Source: CAIXQW01 sp046049675 | GTDB taxonomy: Bacteria; Bacteroidota; Bacteroidia; Chitinophagales; Chitinophagaceae | Assembly: GCA_046049675.1 (NCBI GenBank) | Contig: JBJORA010000065.1 | Location: 1-24,201, forward strand | Length of the DNA stretch: 24,201 bases | Reading direction: 5' to 3' | Shown: positions 6,766-16,156 of the stretch, one piece after another | How positions within the stretch are numbered: the first letter of the stretch is position 1 | Layout: each line of letters opens with the position of its first letter | Notes under the pieces: generated by a model | The model's database searches: none | What the model saw: only the letters and a program-made list of their open reading frames with translations | Told to the model about the DNA's origin: nothing | Program-made: the position numbers and the translations under genes

Positions 6766-7302
6766 GTGCTAAATCATAGATTAAGTATTTGCTTGCTTGC
6801 ACTTTTACTGCTTGCTTTTAGTGCCCATGCGCAAACCAAGAAAAGCAAAAAGCCTGCACCACGTAAAGCGAGTGTTACGATAAACATTACACAAACCACT
6901 TCGTATTGCGGCGGCGCGCCACCGAGCGAAGACATGCTACAAAAGCTGCAAACACCGCAAGCTTTGAACGGCGTAACATTCTACATTATTAAAGGGAATA
7001 AAGTAAAGCCTGGTGTAAAGCCAATAGCTACTTTTACGACCGACGATTTTGGCAAAGCAACAGTCCGTTTGGCGCCTGGCAACTACTCAGTGATTAGTGC
7101 AGAGCAACTCAAGAGTTTTGCACCAAAGCAAGACACGCAATATGACCATTGGGATAAAGACTGTTTATACCAGCAATGGCTTACGCCACTTCTTAGCTTT
7201 ACGATTAAATCAGCAAAGCCTACTAAGCAAGCTGCAAATATTCACAAGCCTTGCTTTTTTAGCATGCCATGCAATCGTTATACGGGACCAATTCCTAGTT
7301 AG
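6766..7302 (+). CDS. Small exported protein of unknown function
   Basis: This 178-residue protein starts at a GTG and has a clear signal peptide (about 1-22, ending SAHAQ). After a Lys/Pro linker comes YCGGAPPSEDML (about 47-58). A segment FTTDDFGKATVRLAPGNYSVI (about 85-105) resembles a transthyretin-like or carboxypeptidase-regulatory beta-sandwich repeat. Four or more cysteines after the signal, including a C-terminal CFFSMPC, could form disulfides in the periplasm. It follows the hydrolase by 21 bases without an evident promoter, so co-transcription is likely. Its TAG overlaps the stop codon of the convergent T9SS gene. I do not recognise a named family with certainty. Confidence 0.75.
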   Translation: MLNHRLSICLLALLLLAFSAHAQTKKSKKPAPRKASVTINITQTTSYCGGAPPSEDMLQKLQTPQALNGVTFYIIKGNKVKPGVKPIATFTTDDFGKATVRLAPGNYSVISAEQLKSFAPKQDTQYDHWDKDCLYQQWLTPLLSFTIKSAKPTKQAANIHKPCFFSMPCNRYTGPIPS

Positions 7303-10300
7303 TTTTTTACAAACTTTACAAAACTGTTGCCGCTACGTAACATGTAGATGCCATTTGTAAGGCTTGACACATCAATACTAAATGTTGTAGCACCTGCTAA
7401 GGCGTTTGCCTTTACGTTTTGCTTTTGACCTAAGGTATTGGTAATCTCAAAGTCCTGCGTTTGCGCTTGTACGAATAGTACATCGTGAACCGGATTTGGA
7501 TAAACCATTATACCAGGCTGCTCGCTTTGAAGAAGCGTTGGCCAATGCATACGCACGGCATAATCTTCTACTTCTCCCATGGTTGTACCACAAGGGTCTG
7601 GCGAAGATCCCCAATAAGATAAACGCACACGCATTCTTACAGTATCTAAACCATAGTAGTTCGTTGGCGCTGGCAAGCTAAATGTATTACTAGCACTTCC
7701 ACCATTATTCGGAACAAACAATACTTGCTCGTTGACTTTGTCAAAATAAGTATCGCCATTAAAATCTATCCATGCGCCATAATCATTCTCGCCCCAGCCA
7801 GTATTTGCAGTAACATTAATAGTGTACACTGTATTTGGATATAAATCTATAATTGGATTGTTGAAATATTGATTTGTGGTATTAGCTGTTGTATTATTTA
7901 CGTTTGCAAGACTGAAGTTAGTGATATATAAGTCGCCACCATCTGTTGTGCCGCTGGCATCGCAATACACGCGTGGTCGAGCTAGGTACATAAAGCGATA
8001 AGTTGTAGTTGTATCGTTGTTGGTGCCAACCGCATAGACTTTGAAATAAACTTTCGCATTATCATTAGCACCAGGAATAGGAGAAACGCTCTGCCAAGTG
8101 CTGTCAGAAATATTCGCCATGTTTATCGTATTGTTCAATAGAATTGTATCAATACCCCAAGCAACCCAGCATTTTGTAATTGTGCCAGTATAACTAATTC
8201 GACTTGTTACCGTTTGCTCGGTGTTAGCCTTTGGCAATTGCTCTGTTGGCGGTGTGGTAATAGCAGTTGTAACGATTGCTGGAAATTGTGTACGATTGCG
8301 CAGTGGTGCTTCCCACAAACCTCTACCCCACGTTGCTGCCTTTAGCGTATTAGTAGCGTAACAAATTTCTAGTTCGTTTACACATACGTTTGGTAGGCCA
8401 GTGTTGAATAGCTGCCATACTGTATCAGCCATTGCTTTTACAAATACACCTACTTCTGCACCAACATAAATATTGCGTTGCGGACTATGGTCAATTACAA
8501 CGCTTTGTAGCGGCATACTACCTAAGTTGTGAGTAATATTTTGCCAGGTTGTGCCTCCATCTTGCGTAATAAAAATTTTCTGATTGTCTGCTTGATAGCG
8601 ATTGTATGTTACAGCAATGGTATTGTCGTTATTTGGATCAAACGCAATATCGGTAATCGTATAGTTAGGTAGTGTATTCTTTATGTTTACAAAAGTGTTG
8701 CCTGCGTCAACGCTTTTGCGGATCGAAGAGCCACTGCTGATAGCGATAACTCTACTATTGTTCTCGGCAATTGCTGCACTATTTGTGTTAGCGTTATACG
8801 CAGGTCTGTGTAAAAAAGTCCACGTGCTGCCGAAGTCGTCACTTACATAAATGCTATCTGTAAAGTCGTATAAGCGCATTGGGTTAAGCGGATCGTAGTT
8901 GATTGGTGAAACCCAGTCGCCGCTTGGTGGAGGAGAAGCATCATCTTGCGTATAACCGCCGTCGCGCGTACGACGTCTATTGCCATACTGTACGCTACCA
9001 ATAATATATTTTTCATTCAGTGGATGCACGATGCCTTCCATACCATCGGCGCCATAAAATTCTATCCACCCATTTTTTGTATGAATGCTTTCGCCATTAT
9101 CTTGCGATCCGCACATGGTAATCCAATGATTATTTTGCGATGTACCCAAGCAATAGTTTTCTCTTACGCCAGTACCAGCATTATTTAAGCGTGTCCATGT
9201 TTCGCCATTGTCTGTGCTCTTTGCAAAAAAGCCGTCTGTTGCAGCGTAGTATACACCATTAATACACTTTAGATTATTACAATCGGCATGTACATATACA
9301 CCACTGTTTTGATATTTTTCGTGTCCGCTACCAGTACCATGTTCTGCACTACCTAAGCTCCACCAAGTACACTGCAAAAGCGAGTCGCCGCCGTTGTTCG
9401 TATTGTATAAATCAACATAGCCAGCTACATACTTGCTGGTATCGTAAGTGTCTACAGCAAAGCCACGAATCGTAGCAGGTGCAGAAGCGCGCAATGCAAA
9501 GTTTGTACCTTGATTAGTACTTTTCCAAACACCGTTAGTACTTGCAGCATAAATGCATGAAGGACAAGCAGCGGATGTACTTAAAAACACTGTAGCACTA
9601 GCATTGCCAGCCAATGTAGCACTACCAACAAATGCGCTACCTGTATCTGTGCTCACTAATACATTATTGCTAAACGAACTTCCAGAAGCATCGTCGTACA
9701 TATAAACCACAGCAGGATTTGTTGGATGAAAAGCGATAGAAGTGATATTTGCACTTGGCATAATCTGTGTCCACGATTGCAAATCGTTTGTGCTTCTGTA
9801 TAAACCTTGATTTGTACCAAGCAAAACCAAATTTGGCACAAGTGGATGATAAAATACTTTATTGATACGCACAGCACTACCCCATCCTCCAATGCCAGTA
9901 TTTGCTGGATTAAAAGGCGTAACAGTCCAGGTCATACCACCATCAGTGCTTTTGTAAATACCGTGTGTATACCCATTTTCAGGATTTCGTACATTGATAA
10001 GCACCGCATCGGGATTAGTTGGTGAAACAGCAATTGCATTAACACCACTAGCTACTAAAGAATCGGTAGTATTGATCCAACTCAATCCACCATCGTTACT
10101 ACGCCAAAAGCCACCGCTGCGTGTGCCGAGATATAATCGGTTTGGTAAATTAGGAAAAGCCCATACATCTTCCAAGCGACCTAAGCCTGGTGCATAGTGT
10201 CCGGTGATGGTATCTATATCTGTACTGCCTAATTCTCTCCACGTACTATGAAAGCCCCTCGTGCTGCGGTTGGTATTCTTCTCTAAAAAAGCCTGGAATT

Positions 10301-10562
10301 GCTCTTGTGCAAAAAGTGGCGACACCAAGTTACGCACACCATCTGGCGCAAACCTACTTTCGTTACGATATTGCCAACGTAATAATTGTTTATACCCACT
10401 ACCCTTCGTTTCTTTTGCGGTGCTATCGTACAAAGCAGTTGCTGTGCGCACAGCATCGTAAAAGTTGATGTTGTTGTCATCAATAATTTGTTGATGAATT
10501 TGCGCATGCGACGTTAATATGCATGTAAAAACTGCCAATACAACAAACCCTAAATACCTCAT
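7299..10562 (-). CDS. Large secreted BNR-repeat protein with GEVED and T9SS type A C-terminal domains
   Basis: This 1087-residue protein has a signal peptide (1-20). A long series of Asp-box/BNR repeats follows, including WRSNDGGLSW, YKSTDGGMTW, AKSTDNGETW, YVSDDFGSTW and FITQDGGTTW, which implies a sortilin- or sialidase-like beta-propeller fold over about residues 110-740. A GEVED domain is marked by MGEVEDYAV near 994-1002. The C-terminus is a T9SS type A sorting tail (VYPNPVHDVLFVQ at about 1018, then GIYMLRSG and FVKFVKN). Such proteins are exported through the outer membrane by the type IX system and anchored or released. The tip of the gene overlaps the stop of the convergent gene at 7300-7302. 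The propeller gives no indication of ligand or enzyme activity. Confidence 0.9.
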   Translation of the reverse strand: MRYLGFVVLAVFTCILTSHAQIHQQIIDDNNINFYDAVRTATALYDSTAKETKGSGYKQLLRWQYRNESRFAPDGVRNLVSPLFAQEQFQAFLEKNTNRSTRGFHSTWRELGSTDIDTITGHYAPGLGRLEDVWAFPNLPNRLYLGTRSGGFWRSNDGGLSWINTTDSLVASGVNAIAVSPTNPDAVLINVRNPENGYTHGIYKSTDGGMTWTVTPFNPANTGIGGWGSAVRINKVFYHPLVPNLVLLGTNQGLYRSTNDLQSWTQIMPSANITSIAFHPTNPAVVYMYDDASGSSFSNNVLVSTDTGSAFVGSATLAGNASATVFLSTSAACPSCIYAASTNGVWKSTNQGTNFALRASAPATIRGFAVDTYDTSKYVAGYVDLYNTNNGGDSLLQCTWWSLGSAEHGTGSGHEKYQNSGVYVHADCNNLKCINGVYYAATDGFFAKSTDNGETWTRLNNAGTGVRENYCLGTSQNNHWITMCGSQDNGESIHTKNGWIEFYGADGMEGIVHPLNEKYIIGSVQYGNRRRTRDGGYTQDDASPPPSGDWVSPINYDPLNPMRLYDFTDSIYVSDDFGSTWTFLHRPAYNANTNSAAIAENNSRVIAISSGSSIRKSVDAGNTFVNIKNTLPNYTITDIAFDPNNDNTIAVTYNRYQADNQKIFITQDGGTTWQNITHNLGSMPLQSVVIDHSPQRNIYVGAEVGVFVKAMADTVWQLFNTGLPNVCVNELEICYATNTLKAATWGRGLWEAPLRNRTQFPAIVTTAITTPPTEQLPKANTEQTVTSRISYTGTITKCWVAWGIDTILLNNTINMANISDSTWQSVSPIPGANDNAKVYFKVYAVGTNNDTTTTYRFMYLARPRVYCDASGTTDGGDLYITNFSLANVNNTTANTTNQYFNNPIIDLYPNTVYTINVTANTGWGENDYGAWIDFNGDTYFDKVNEQVLFVPNNGGSASNTFSLPAPTNYYGLDTVRMRVRLSYWGSSPDPCGTTMGEVEDYAVRMHWPTLLQSEQPGIMVYPNPVHDVLFVQAQTQDFEITNTLGQKQNVKANALAGATTFSIDVSSLTNGIYMLRSGNSFVKFVKN

Positions 10563-10567
10563 AAATG

Positions 10568-10575
10568 CAAAGGTA
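10568..10575 (-). promoter_or_regulatory. Bacteroidota -7 promoter box (TACCTTTG)
   Basis: Read on the minus strand, TACCTTTG matches TAnnTTTG and ends 5 bases before the ATG at 10562. This predicts transcription starting at or very near the start codon of the BNR protein. No clear TTG -33 element is visible. Confidence 0.5.
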
Positions 10576-10739
10576 CATTTCTCAAAAGCATTAATAGCAC
10601 AAGCAAGCAGAAGGCGGTAAAATGCAAAGCATTACGGTATAATTGAACGACTAAAGCACAGTAACTAAGCTAGGTCATTTACATGCGCAATTTTCTCAGC
10701 TTCATTTATACTTTAGCATAACAAATGATACCAGCAGCA

Positions 10740-11741
10740 CTAAGCACCAAGTACAGTGCGCAAGGCAGGATTCATATCGCCTAGCCGTGAACGCTGCACT
10801 AAAAATGTTGTAAGGTCGGCTAACTCTTTGAAGATATAATGTGTGTCTGCTGCATTCTTCAAATAATGGGCACCTGTACTTCCTCCAGTACCAACGCGGC
10901 GACCGATCATGCGCTGCACCATATTCATATGACGATAGCGCCATTGAGCCAATAGCTCATCAATGTCTAAAAGCTTATTAAGTATTTGGTATGGTGCATG
11001 TAGCAAAGGATAATCGCGGTAAAGCATAATAAACAAAGCGCTACGATTAGCATCTACGCTTAATTGCCTTTCTGCATCGTAGTTGGCTTTGTCCATAAAT
11101 AGCATGTCAAAACCACTAGTATTATTACGCTCAGCTTCTTGCAAGGTACTCTGGTATAAATCTCGATAATTTTGCCAGTACTGATCAGCATCTATATTGG
11201 CTTGCTTAAAAAATGGCATACGTTCTAGCCAGCTATTAATCATCGTCAATAAGGGCACTTCTGCTTCTGCCTTTTTAATAACGGCAACATCATCGGGCTT
11301 TAACTGGCTCAAGTAATACTCTTGACCAAAGCGCTTTGCAAATGGTAAACCAAGTTGTGCTTCAATAATTTTGAACTGCATACTTTGAAAACCACTTGCC
11401 GGACGTAGAAAATCTCTGAAGTCCAAGAAGTCTAAGGGCGTCATGGTTTCTAGGATATCTATCTGTTGCAAGAGCACCTGTTGTATTTCTGTAATACGAT
11501 TTAAACGATGCAAGGCATTGTTGATATCGGCACTATTATCTTTAATCTGCGACTGTGCAAAAATTTCGCGCGCTATTGTCAACTCGTGCAAGATTTGTTT
11601 AAACCACAACTCATATGCTTGATGAATAATAATGAAAAGCATTTCGTCGTCGGCGCGCACGCCAGCTTTACGACTTTCTTCTTCTTGCGCATTTAAAATT
11701 TTGTCGAGTTGCAAATACTCGCTGTAGTAAACTGGCTTCAT
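10740..11741 (-). CDS. kynA: Tryptophan 2,3-dioxygenase
   Basis: This 333-residue protein matches the heme-dependent tryptophan 2,3-dioxygenase family. That enzyme opens the indole ring of L-Trp to N-formylkynurenine, the first step of the kynurenine route, in the cytosol. Visible signatures are DDEMLFIIIHQAYELWFKQILHEL (His40 is the active-site His), FRDFLRPASGFQS (about 108-120), QWRYRHMNMVQRMIG (His261 is the probable heme ligand) and GTGGSTGAHYL (274-284). No other kynurenine-pathway gene is adjacent, so it stands alone. A near-consensus -7 box, TACTTTTA, lies at 11752-11759 on the minus strand, 10 bases before the ATG. Confidence 0.92.
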   Translation of the reverse strand: MKPVYYSEYLQLDKILNAQEEESRKAGVRADDEMLFIIIHQAYELWFKQILHELTIAREIFAQSQIKDNSADINNALHRLNRITEIQQVLLQQIDILETMTPLDFLDFRDFLRPASGFQSMQFKIIEAQLGLPFAKRFGQEYYLSQLKPDDVAVIKKAEAEVPLLTMINSWLERMPFFKQANIDADQYWQNYRDLYQSTLQEAERNNTSGFDMLFMDKANYDAERQLSVDANRSALFIMLYRDYPLLHAPYQILNKLLDIDELLAQWRYRHMNMVQRMIGRRVGTGGSTGAHYLKNAADTHYIFKELADLTTFLVQRSRLGDMNPALRTVLGA

Positions 11742-11751
11742 TCTGTGGCTG

Positions 11752-11759
11752 TAAAAGTA
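11752..11759 (-). promoter_or_regulatory. Candidate -7 promoter box (TACTTTTA)
   Basis: On the minus strand TACTTTTA matches TAnnTTTG except for the last base and ends 10 bases before the tryptophan dioxygenase ATG. The match is weak and no -33 element supports it. The rest of the 248-base gap to dnaE shows no recognisable feature, and I found no good promoter for dnaE there. Confidence 0.3.
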
Positions 11760-11989
11760 ATGTGTAAATTTGGTTGTAGAAACGCGATTGTGCCTGCTAT
11801 GAGAAAACGAGCCATGCTACTAAAACGCACTTATTGAATTTAGGCGACAAAAAATGTCAAAAAATGCAAATAGTTATTCGCCAGCTTTGCACAACTGAAA
11901 ACATTTTCCACATCTGAATAACTAGCCGTTTGGCACAAGGACGTTAACAAAGCCAAACCATAGCTTCGCCACTTAGTAAGCAAGCAACA

Positions 11990-14900
11990 ATGAAATTTTC
12001 GCATTTACACAACCATACGCAGTACAGCCTTTTAGACGGGGCCAGCAGCATCAGCAAGTTATACGACAAGGCCATAGCCGACGAAATGCCAGCCATTGCT
12101 ATTACCGACCATGGCAATATGTTTGGCGTGTTTGACTTTGTAGCACAGGCGCATAAACACAAAAATGCCGATGGCAGCCTTAAGGTAAAACCTATAGTAG
12201 GGTGTGAGTTTTATGTGGTAGAGAATAGGCATAAGCAAAAATTTACAGGCGGCGAAAAAGACAAACGCTATCACCAACTTTTCTTAGCGAAGAACGAACA
12301 AGGCTATAAAAATCTTATTAAACTTTGTAGCCTTGGCTTTACAGAAGGCATGTATAGCAAGTGGCCTCGTATTGATAAAGAATTAATTCAACTTCATCAC
12401 GAGGGACTTATTGCCACCACCTGTTGCCTTGGTGCCATTGTACCACAAACATTCTTAAAGCATGGCGAAGAAGCCGCTGAACAAGAATTTAAGTGGTGGC
12501 TTGACCTTTTTGGCGACGACTTTTTTGTAGAATTTCAGCGACATGGCATTGGCTTGCAGGACAAAGTAAATGTGGCCTTGCAAAAGTTTGCCAACAAGTA
12601 TAATGTGCCTATTATCGGCAGCAACGATAGTCACTATGTAAACGAAGAAGATTGGGTTGCACACGACACTTTGCTATGCATTAATACTGGCGAAAAAAAG
12701 AGTACACCTGTGGCCGACGATATGGACGACGACGAGGAACGTATAGGTCCACGCACGGGACGCTTTGGTTTTAAGGGCAAAGAATTTTTCTTTAAGACCA
12801 CGGCAGAAATGAAGGAGGTTTTTCACGATGTACCAGAGGCCATTGACAATACCAATTTAGTTATTGATAAAATAGAAACGCTTAGCTTAAGTAAGAGTAT
12901 TTTATTGCCCGCTTTTGCTGTGCCAAGCGAGTTTAAAACTCAAGACGACTACCTGGCTTTCTTAACTTGGGAAGGTGCTAAACGCCGCTATCAAGTGCTA
13001 ACGCCAGAAACCGAAAGCCGCATCACCTTTGAGTTAGGCGTCATTCAAAACATGGGCTTTGCAGGCTACTTCCTTATCGTAAGCGATTTTATCAATGCAG
13101 GTCGAAACATGGGCGTATTTGTTGGGCCAGGTCGTGGTAGCGCTGCCGGAAGTGTGGTGGCTTATTGTATAGGCATAACAAATATCGACCCGATTAAGTA
13201 TAACTTACTATTTGAGCGTTTTCTTAATCCAGACCGTAAGAGCATGCCAGATATTGATACCGACTTTGACGATGTTGGACGACAAAAAGTGATAGATTAT
13301 GTTGCGCAGAAATATGGCAAAAACCAAGTAGCGCATATTGTGACCTACGGTACCATGGCCGCAAAAATGAGTATCAAAGATGTGGCACGTGTGCGCGACT
13401 TACCGCTAGAAGAAAGTAATATGTTAGCCAAGCTAGTGCCAGATAAGCCGGGCATAAGTTTGCACCGCTTGCTTACGGCACCGTTAAAAGGTGAAAATAG
13501 TTTAGCGTCTAAAGAAGACCTGATGCCTGAGGACATTGCTAAAGTAGAAAAACTTCGTAGCGACTACAACAATGAAAAAAGCGAACGCGGCATTGTACTT
13601 CGCGAAGCTGAAAAGCTTGAAGGTACAGTGCGCAATACAGGTGTGCACGCTGCAGGCATTATCATTGCGCCAGAAGATCTAAGCAATATTCTACCTGTGT
13701 GCAAAGCAAAAGATACCGAGCTACTTGTAACACAATTTGAAGGCAATGTGATTGAAGATGCTGGCGTAATTAAGATGGACTTTTTGGGTTTGAAGAACCT
13801 TACCATTTTGAAAGATGCCTTGGCGCTGATTAAACAAAATCACGGCGTAGATATCGTGCTAGATGATTTACCACTTGATGATGTAAAAACGTACGAGCTG
13901 TATCAGCAAGGTGCGACGAATGGTACATTTCAATTTGAAAGCCCTGGTATGCAAAAGCACCTCATTAATCTTAAGCCCGATCGTTTTGACGACTTAATTG
14001 CGATGAATGCCTTGTATAGGCCAGGTCCATTGCAATACATTCCAAACTTTATTGCCCGCAAAAATGGCCGAGAAGAAATCACTTACGACTTGCCAGAAAT
14101 GGAAGAGTATCTGAAAGAAACTTACGGCATTACAGTTTATCAAGAGCAGGTGATGTTGCTAAGTCAAAAGCTTGGTAACTTTAGTAAAGGTGATGCCGAT
14201 GTATTGCGTAAGGCAATGGGTAAAAAGCAGAAGTCGGTGCTTGATAAAATGAAGGCACAATTTGTTGAAGGCTGCAGCGCCAATGGGCATAAAGTAGAAA
14301 CGGTAGAAAAAATTTGGAAAGACTGGGAGAGCTTTGCACAGTATGCCTTTAATAAGAGCCATAGTACCTGCTATGCATACGTGGCCTATCATACAGCCTA
14401 CTTAAAAGCACACTACCCTAGCGAGTATATGGCGGCCGTGCTTAATGCACAAGGTGCTGTAGAAAAAATTGCATTTTACATGGCTGAGTGTAAGCGCATG
14501 AAGATAGATGTGCTTGGGCCAGATATTAATGAAAGTAGCGTTGGCTTTAGCGTAAGTAAAAATGGCATTGTACGCTTTGGACTAGGCGCTATTAAAGGCG
14601 TTGGCGAAGCTGCGGTGGAAGAAATAGAAAACGAGCGCAAAAAGAACGGACCTTTTGAGGATGTATTTGACTTTGTAAAGCGCGTCAATAGTAGAACTGT
14701 AAATCGCAAGTGTTTTGAAAACCTTGCTGCTACAGGAGCCTTTGATAGTTTTGAACAAATACACCGTGCACAATTCTTTGCAATTGGTAAAGGAGAAAAT
14801 TTAAATAATCTAGACAAGATACTTCGCTACGGCCAAGCGGTGCAAGCACAATCTGGCAAAACACAAGCAAGCCTATTTGGCGACGAATCTGCTATGGATA

Positions 14901-15580
14901 TTGATTTGCCGCAATTAGCTAAAGCCGAAGAATGGTCAGTAACAGAGGTGGTGGAAAAAGAGAAGGACTTGTTGGGTATTTACATTACCGCGCACCCTTT
15001 AGACGACTTTAAAGTGGTATTTGATAATTTGCACCTTAGTCAACTTGAAGACCTAAAGCTTGAAGAAAATGTTGGAAAAAGAGGACGCGTAGGCTGCTTG
15101 GTTACTTCTGCACAAACACTTACTGGTAAAACGGGCAAACAGTATATGCGTGTGGCAATATTGGATTATAGCGACAGTTTGGAGTTTATGCTCTTTGGTG
15201 AGGATGTGGTGAAATTTGGGCGATACTTTGAAGTTGGACAAAAACTCTTGCTAGAAGCTAGTTTTGAATTGCCAGAGTGGAAAAAAGATAATCGTGCCGA
15301 TTTTAAGATACATGGCTTGCGATTGCTGGAAAATGCAAGTGCCATGTTTAAGCGTGCTGAATTTCTTATTTCTACACCTGCCATTACGGCAGAATTTGTG
15401 CGCGACTTAAAGACATACGCGCGCAACAATCCTGGCAATACCGAAATGTGTTTGGAAGTATACGATCCGGAAATGCAAGACCTCGTAAAACTGCGCATGT
15501 CAATGAAAGTACTCGTAACGCAGGAACTTGTAACAATGCTGCAGGCACATGCCATTGTGAACTTGCAGTTAATAACATAA
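11990..15580 (+). CDS. dnaE: DNA polymerase III alpha subunit
   Basis: This 1196-residue protein is the replicative C-family polymerase. The N-terminal PHP domain has HLHNHTQYSLLDG (His5, His7, His9), ITDHGNMFG (Asp40, His41) and NDSHYV, so its metal site looks intact. The palm domain has VGPGRGSAAGS (about 375-385), MPDIDTDF with the catalytic Asp421 and Asp423, and MDFLGL with Asp597. The finger and tandem HhH regions follow, then an OB-fold around residues 1015-1085. It extends the primer strand at the replication fork with the clamp. There is no intein or break. The ATG at 11990 leads straight into the PHP motif. A promoter for thioredoxin follows the stop. Confidence 0.96.
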   Translation: MKFSHLHNHTQYSLLDGASSISKLYDKAIADEMPAIAITDHGNMFGVFDFVAQAHKHKNADGSLKVKPIVGCEFYVVENRHKQKFTGGEKDKRYHQLFLAKNEQGYKNLIKLCSLGFTEGMYSKWPRIDKELIQLHHEGLIATTCCLGAIVPQTFLKHGEEAAEQEFKWWLDLFGDDFFVEFQRHGIGLQDKVNVALQKFANKYNVPIIGSNDSHYVNEEDWVAHDTLLCINTGEKKSTPVADDMDDDEERIGPRTGRFGFKGKEFFFKTTAEMKEVFHDVPEAIDNTNLVIDKIETLSLSKSILLPAFAVPSEFKTQDDYLAFLTWEGAKRRYQVLTPETESRITFELGVIQNMGFAGYFLIVSDFINAGRNMGVFVGPGRGSAAGSVVAYCIGITNIDPIKYNLLFERFLNPDRKSMPDIDTDFDDVGRQKVIDYVAQKYGKNQVAHIVTYGTMAAKMSIKDVARVRDLPLEESNMLAKLVPDKPGISLHRLLTAPLKGENSLASKEDLMPEDIAKVEKLRSDYNNEKSERGIVLREAEKLEGTVRNTGVHAAGIIIAPEDLSNILPVCKAKDTELLVTQFEGNVIEDAGVIKMDFLGLKNLTILKDALALIKQNHGVDIVLDDLPLDDVKTYELYQQGATNGTFQFESPGMQKHLINLKPDRFDDLIAMNALYRPGPLQYIPNFIARKNGREEITYDLPEMEEYLKETYGITVYQEQVMLLSQKLGNFSKGDADVLRKAMGKKQKSVLDKMKAQFVEGCSANGHKVETVEKIWKDWESFAQYAFNKSHSTCYAYVAYHTAYLKAHYPSEYMAAVLNAQGAVEKIAFYMAECKRMKIDVLGPDINESSVGFSVSKNGIVRFGLGAIKGVGEAAVEEIENERKKNGPFEDVFDFVKRVNSRTVNRKCFENLAATGAFDSFEQIHRAQFFAIGKGENLNNLDKILRYGQAVQAQSGKTQASLFGDESAMDIDLPQLAKAEEWSVTEVVEKEKDLLGIYITAHPLDDFKVVFDNLHLSQLEDLKLEENVGKRGRVGCLVTSAQTLTGKTGKQYMRVAILDYSDSLEFMLFGEDVVKFGRYFEVGQKLLLEASFELPEWKKDNRADFKIHGLRLLENASAMFKRAEFLISTPAITAEFVRDLKTYARNNPGNTEMCLEVYDPEMQDLVKLRMSMKVLVTQELVTMLQAHAIVNLQLIT

Positions 15581-15597
15581 TGAGTGTGCATTACATG

Positions 15598-15630
15598 TTG
15601 GCAGTTGCAATGGGTAAGGCACTATCTTTG
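15598..15630 (+). promoter_or_regulatory. Bacteroidota promoter of the thioredoxin gene
   Basis: TTG at 15598-15600 and TATCTTTG at 15623-15630 are separated by 22 bases, which fits the Bacteroidota -33/-7 arrangement (TTG, about 17-23 bases, TAnnTTTG). This is the best-formed promoter in the window. An AGAAGGA ribosome-binding-like sequence at 15654-15660 precedes the ATG at 15667, unlike the other genes here. Confidence 0.65.
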
Positions 15631-15666
15631 TACACTATTTAGTATTAAAAATTAGAAGGAAAAGAA

Positions 15667-15987
15667 ATGGCAGCAGTATTTACAGATCAAAACTGGGACG
15701 CAGAAGTAAACAATAGCGACCAACTAACCGTGGTAGATTTTTGGGCACCTTGGTGTGGACCATGTCTTGCATTAGGACCAACAATTGAAGCGCTTGCTAC
15801 AGAGTACAATGGTCAAGCAAAAATTGGTAAAATAAACGTGGATGAAAATCCAGAAGTAAGTCAAACATTTGGCATTACAAGTATCCCTTGTATTATCTTC
15901 TTGAAGAATGGTCAAATGGTAGATAAGCAAGTTGGTGCAGTACCAAAAGCGGTATTAGAGAAAAAAATTCAACAGCACTTGAACTAA
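15667..15987 (+). CDS. trxA: Thioredoxin
   Basis: This 106-residue protein is a classical cytosolic thioredoxin that reduces protein disulfides with electrons from thioredoxin reductase. The redox motif WCGPC places the reactive cysteines at 30 and 33, within FWAPWCGPC. The cis-proline is Pro74 in TSIPCII, and GQMVDKQVGAVPK is the usual C-terminal part. One oddity is Cys75 directly after the cis-proline, where thioredoxins usually have Thr. The start is secure, with a purine-rich AGAAGGA 6 bases upstream. It has its own promoter after dnaE and a strong terminator 25 bases after the stop, so it is probably monocistronic. Confidence 0.95.
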   Translation: MAAVFTDQNWDAEVNNSDQLTVVDFWAPWCGPCLALGPTIEALATEYNGQAKIGKINVDENPEVSQTFGITSIPCIIFLKNGQMVDKQVGAVPKAVLEKKIQQHLN

Positions 15988-16012
15988 TCGGTTCACACAA
16001 GAGTTTTAAAGC

Positions 16013-16047
16013 AAAGCCTGCATCTTAATTGATAGCAGGCTTTTTTT
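16013..16047 (+). terminator. Rho-independent terminator of the thioredoxin gene
   Basis: AAAGCCTGC (16013-16021) pairs with GCAGGCTTT (16035-16043), and the T-tract continues to 16047. It lies 25 bases after the thioredoxin stop codon. Confidence 0.88.
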
Positions 16048-16127
16048 ATAAGTCGCCAATTCGTTTTATAAACGGAATTTAAACCAATGTATCGCTTTGT
16101 AATTAGAATTGGTATAACTTGCACAAC

Positions 16128-16143
16128 AGCCTTTAGTAAGGCT
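16128..16143. promoter_or_regulatory. Short hairpin before the Smr gene
   Basis: AGCCTT (16128-16133) and AAGGCT (16138-16143) form a perfect 6-bp stem with the loop TAGT, 13 bases before the ATG at 16157. It would sit in or just before the leader and could affect translation or serve as a binding site. No clear -7 box is visible nearby. Confidence 0.25.
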
Positions 16144-16156
16144 AAAATTAATTGGC

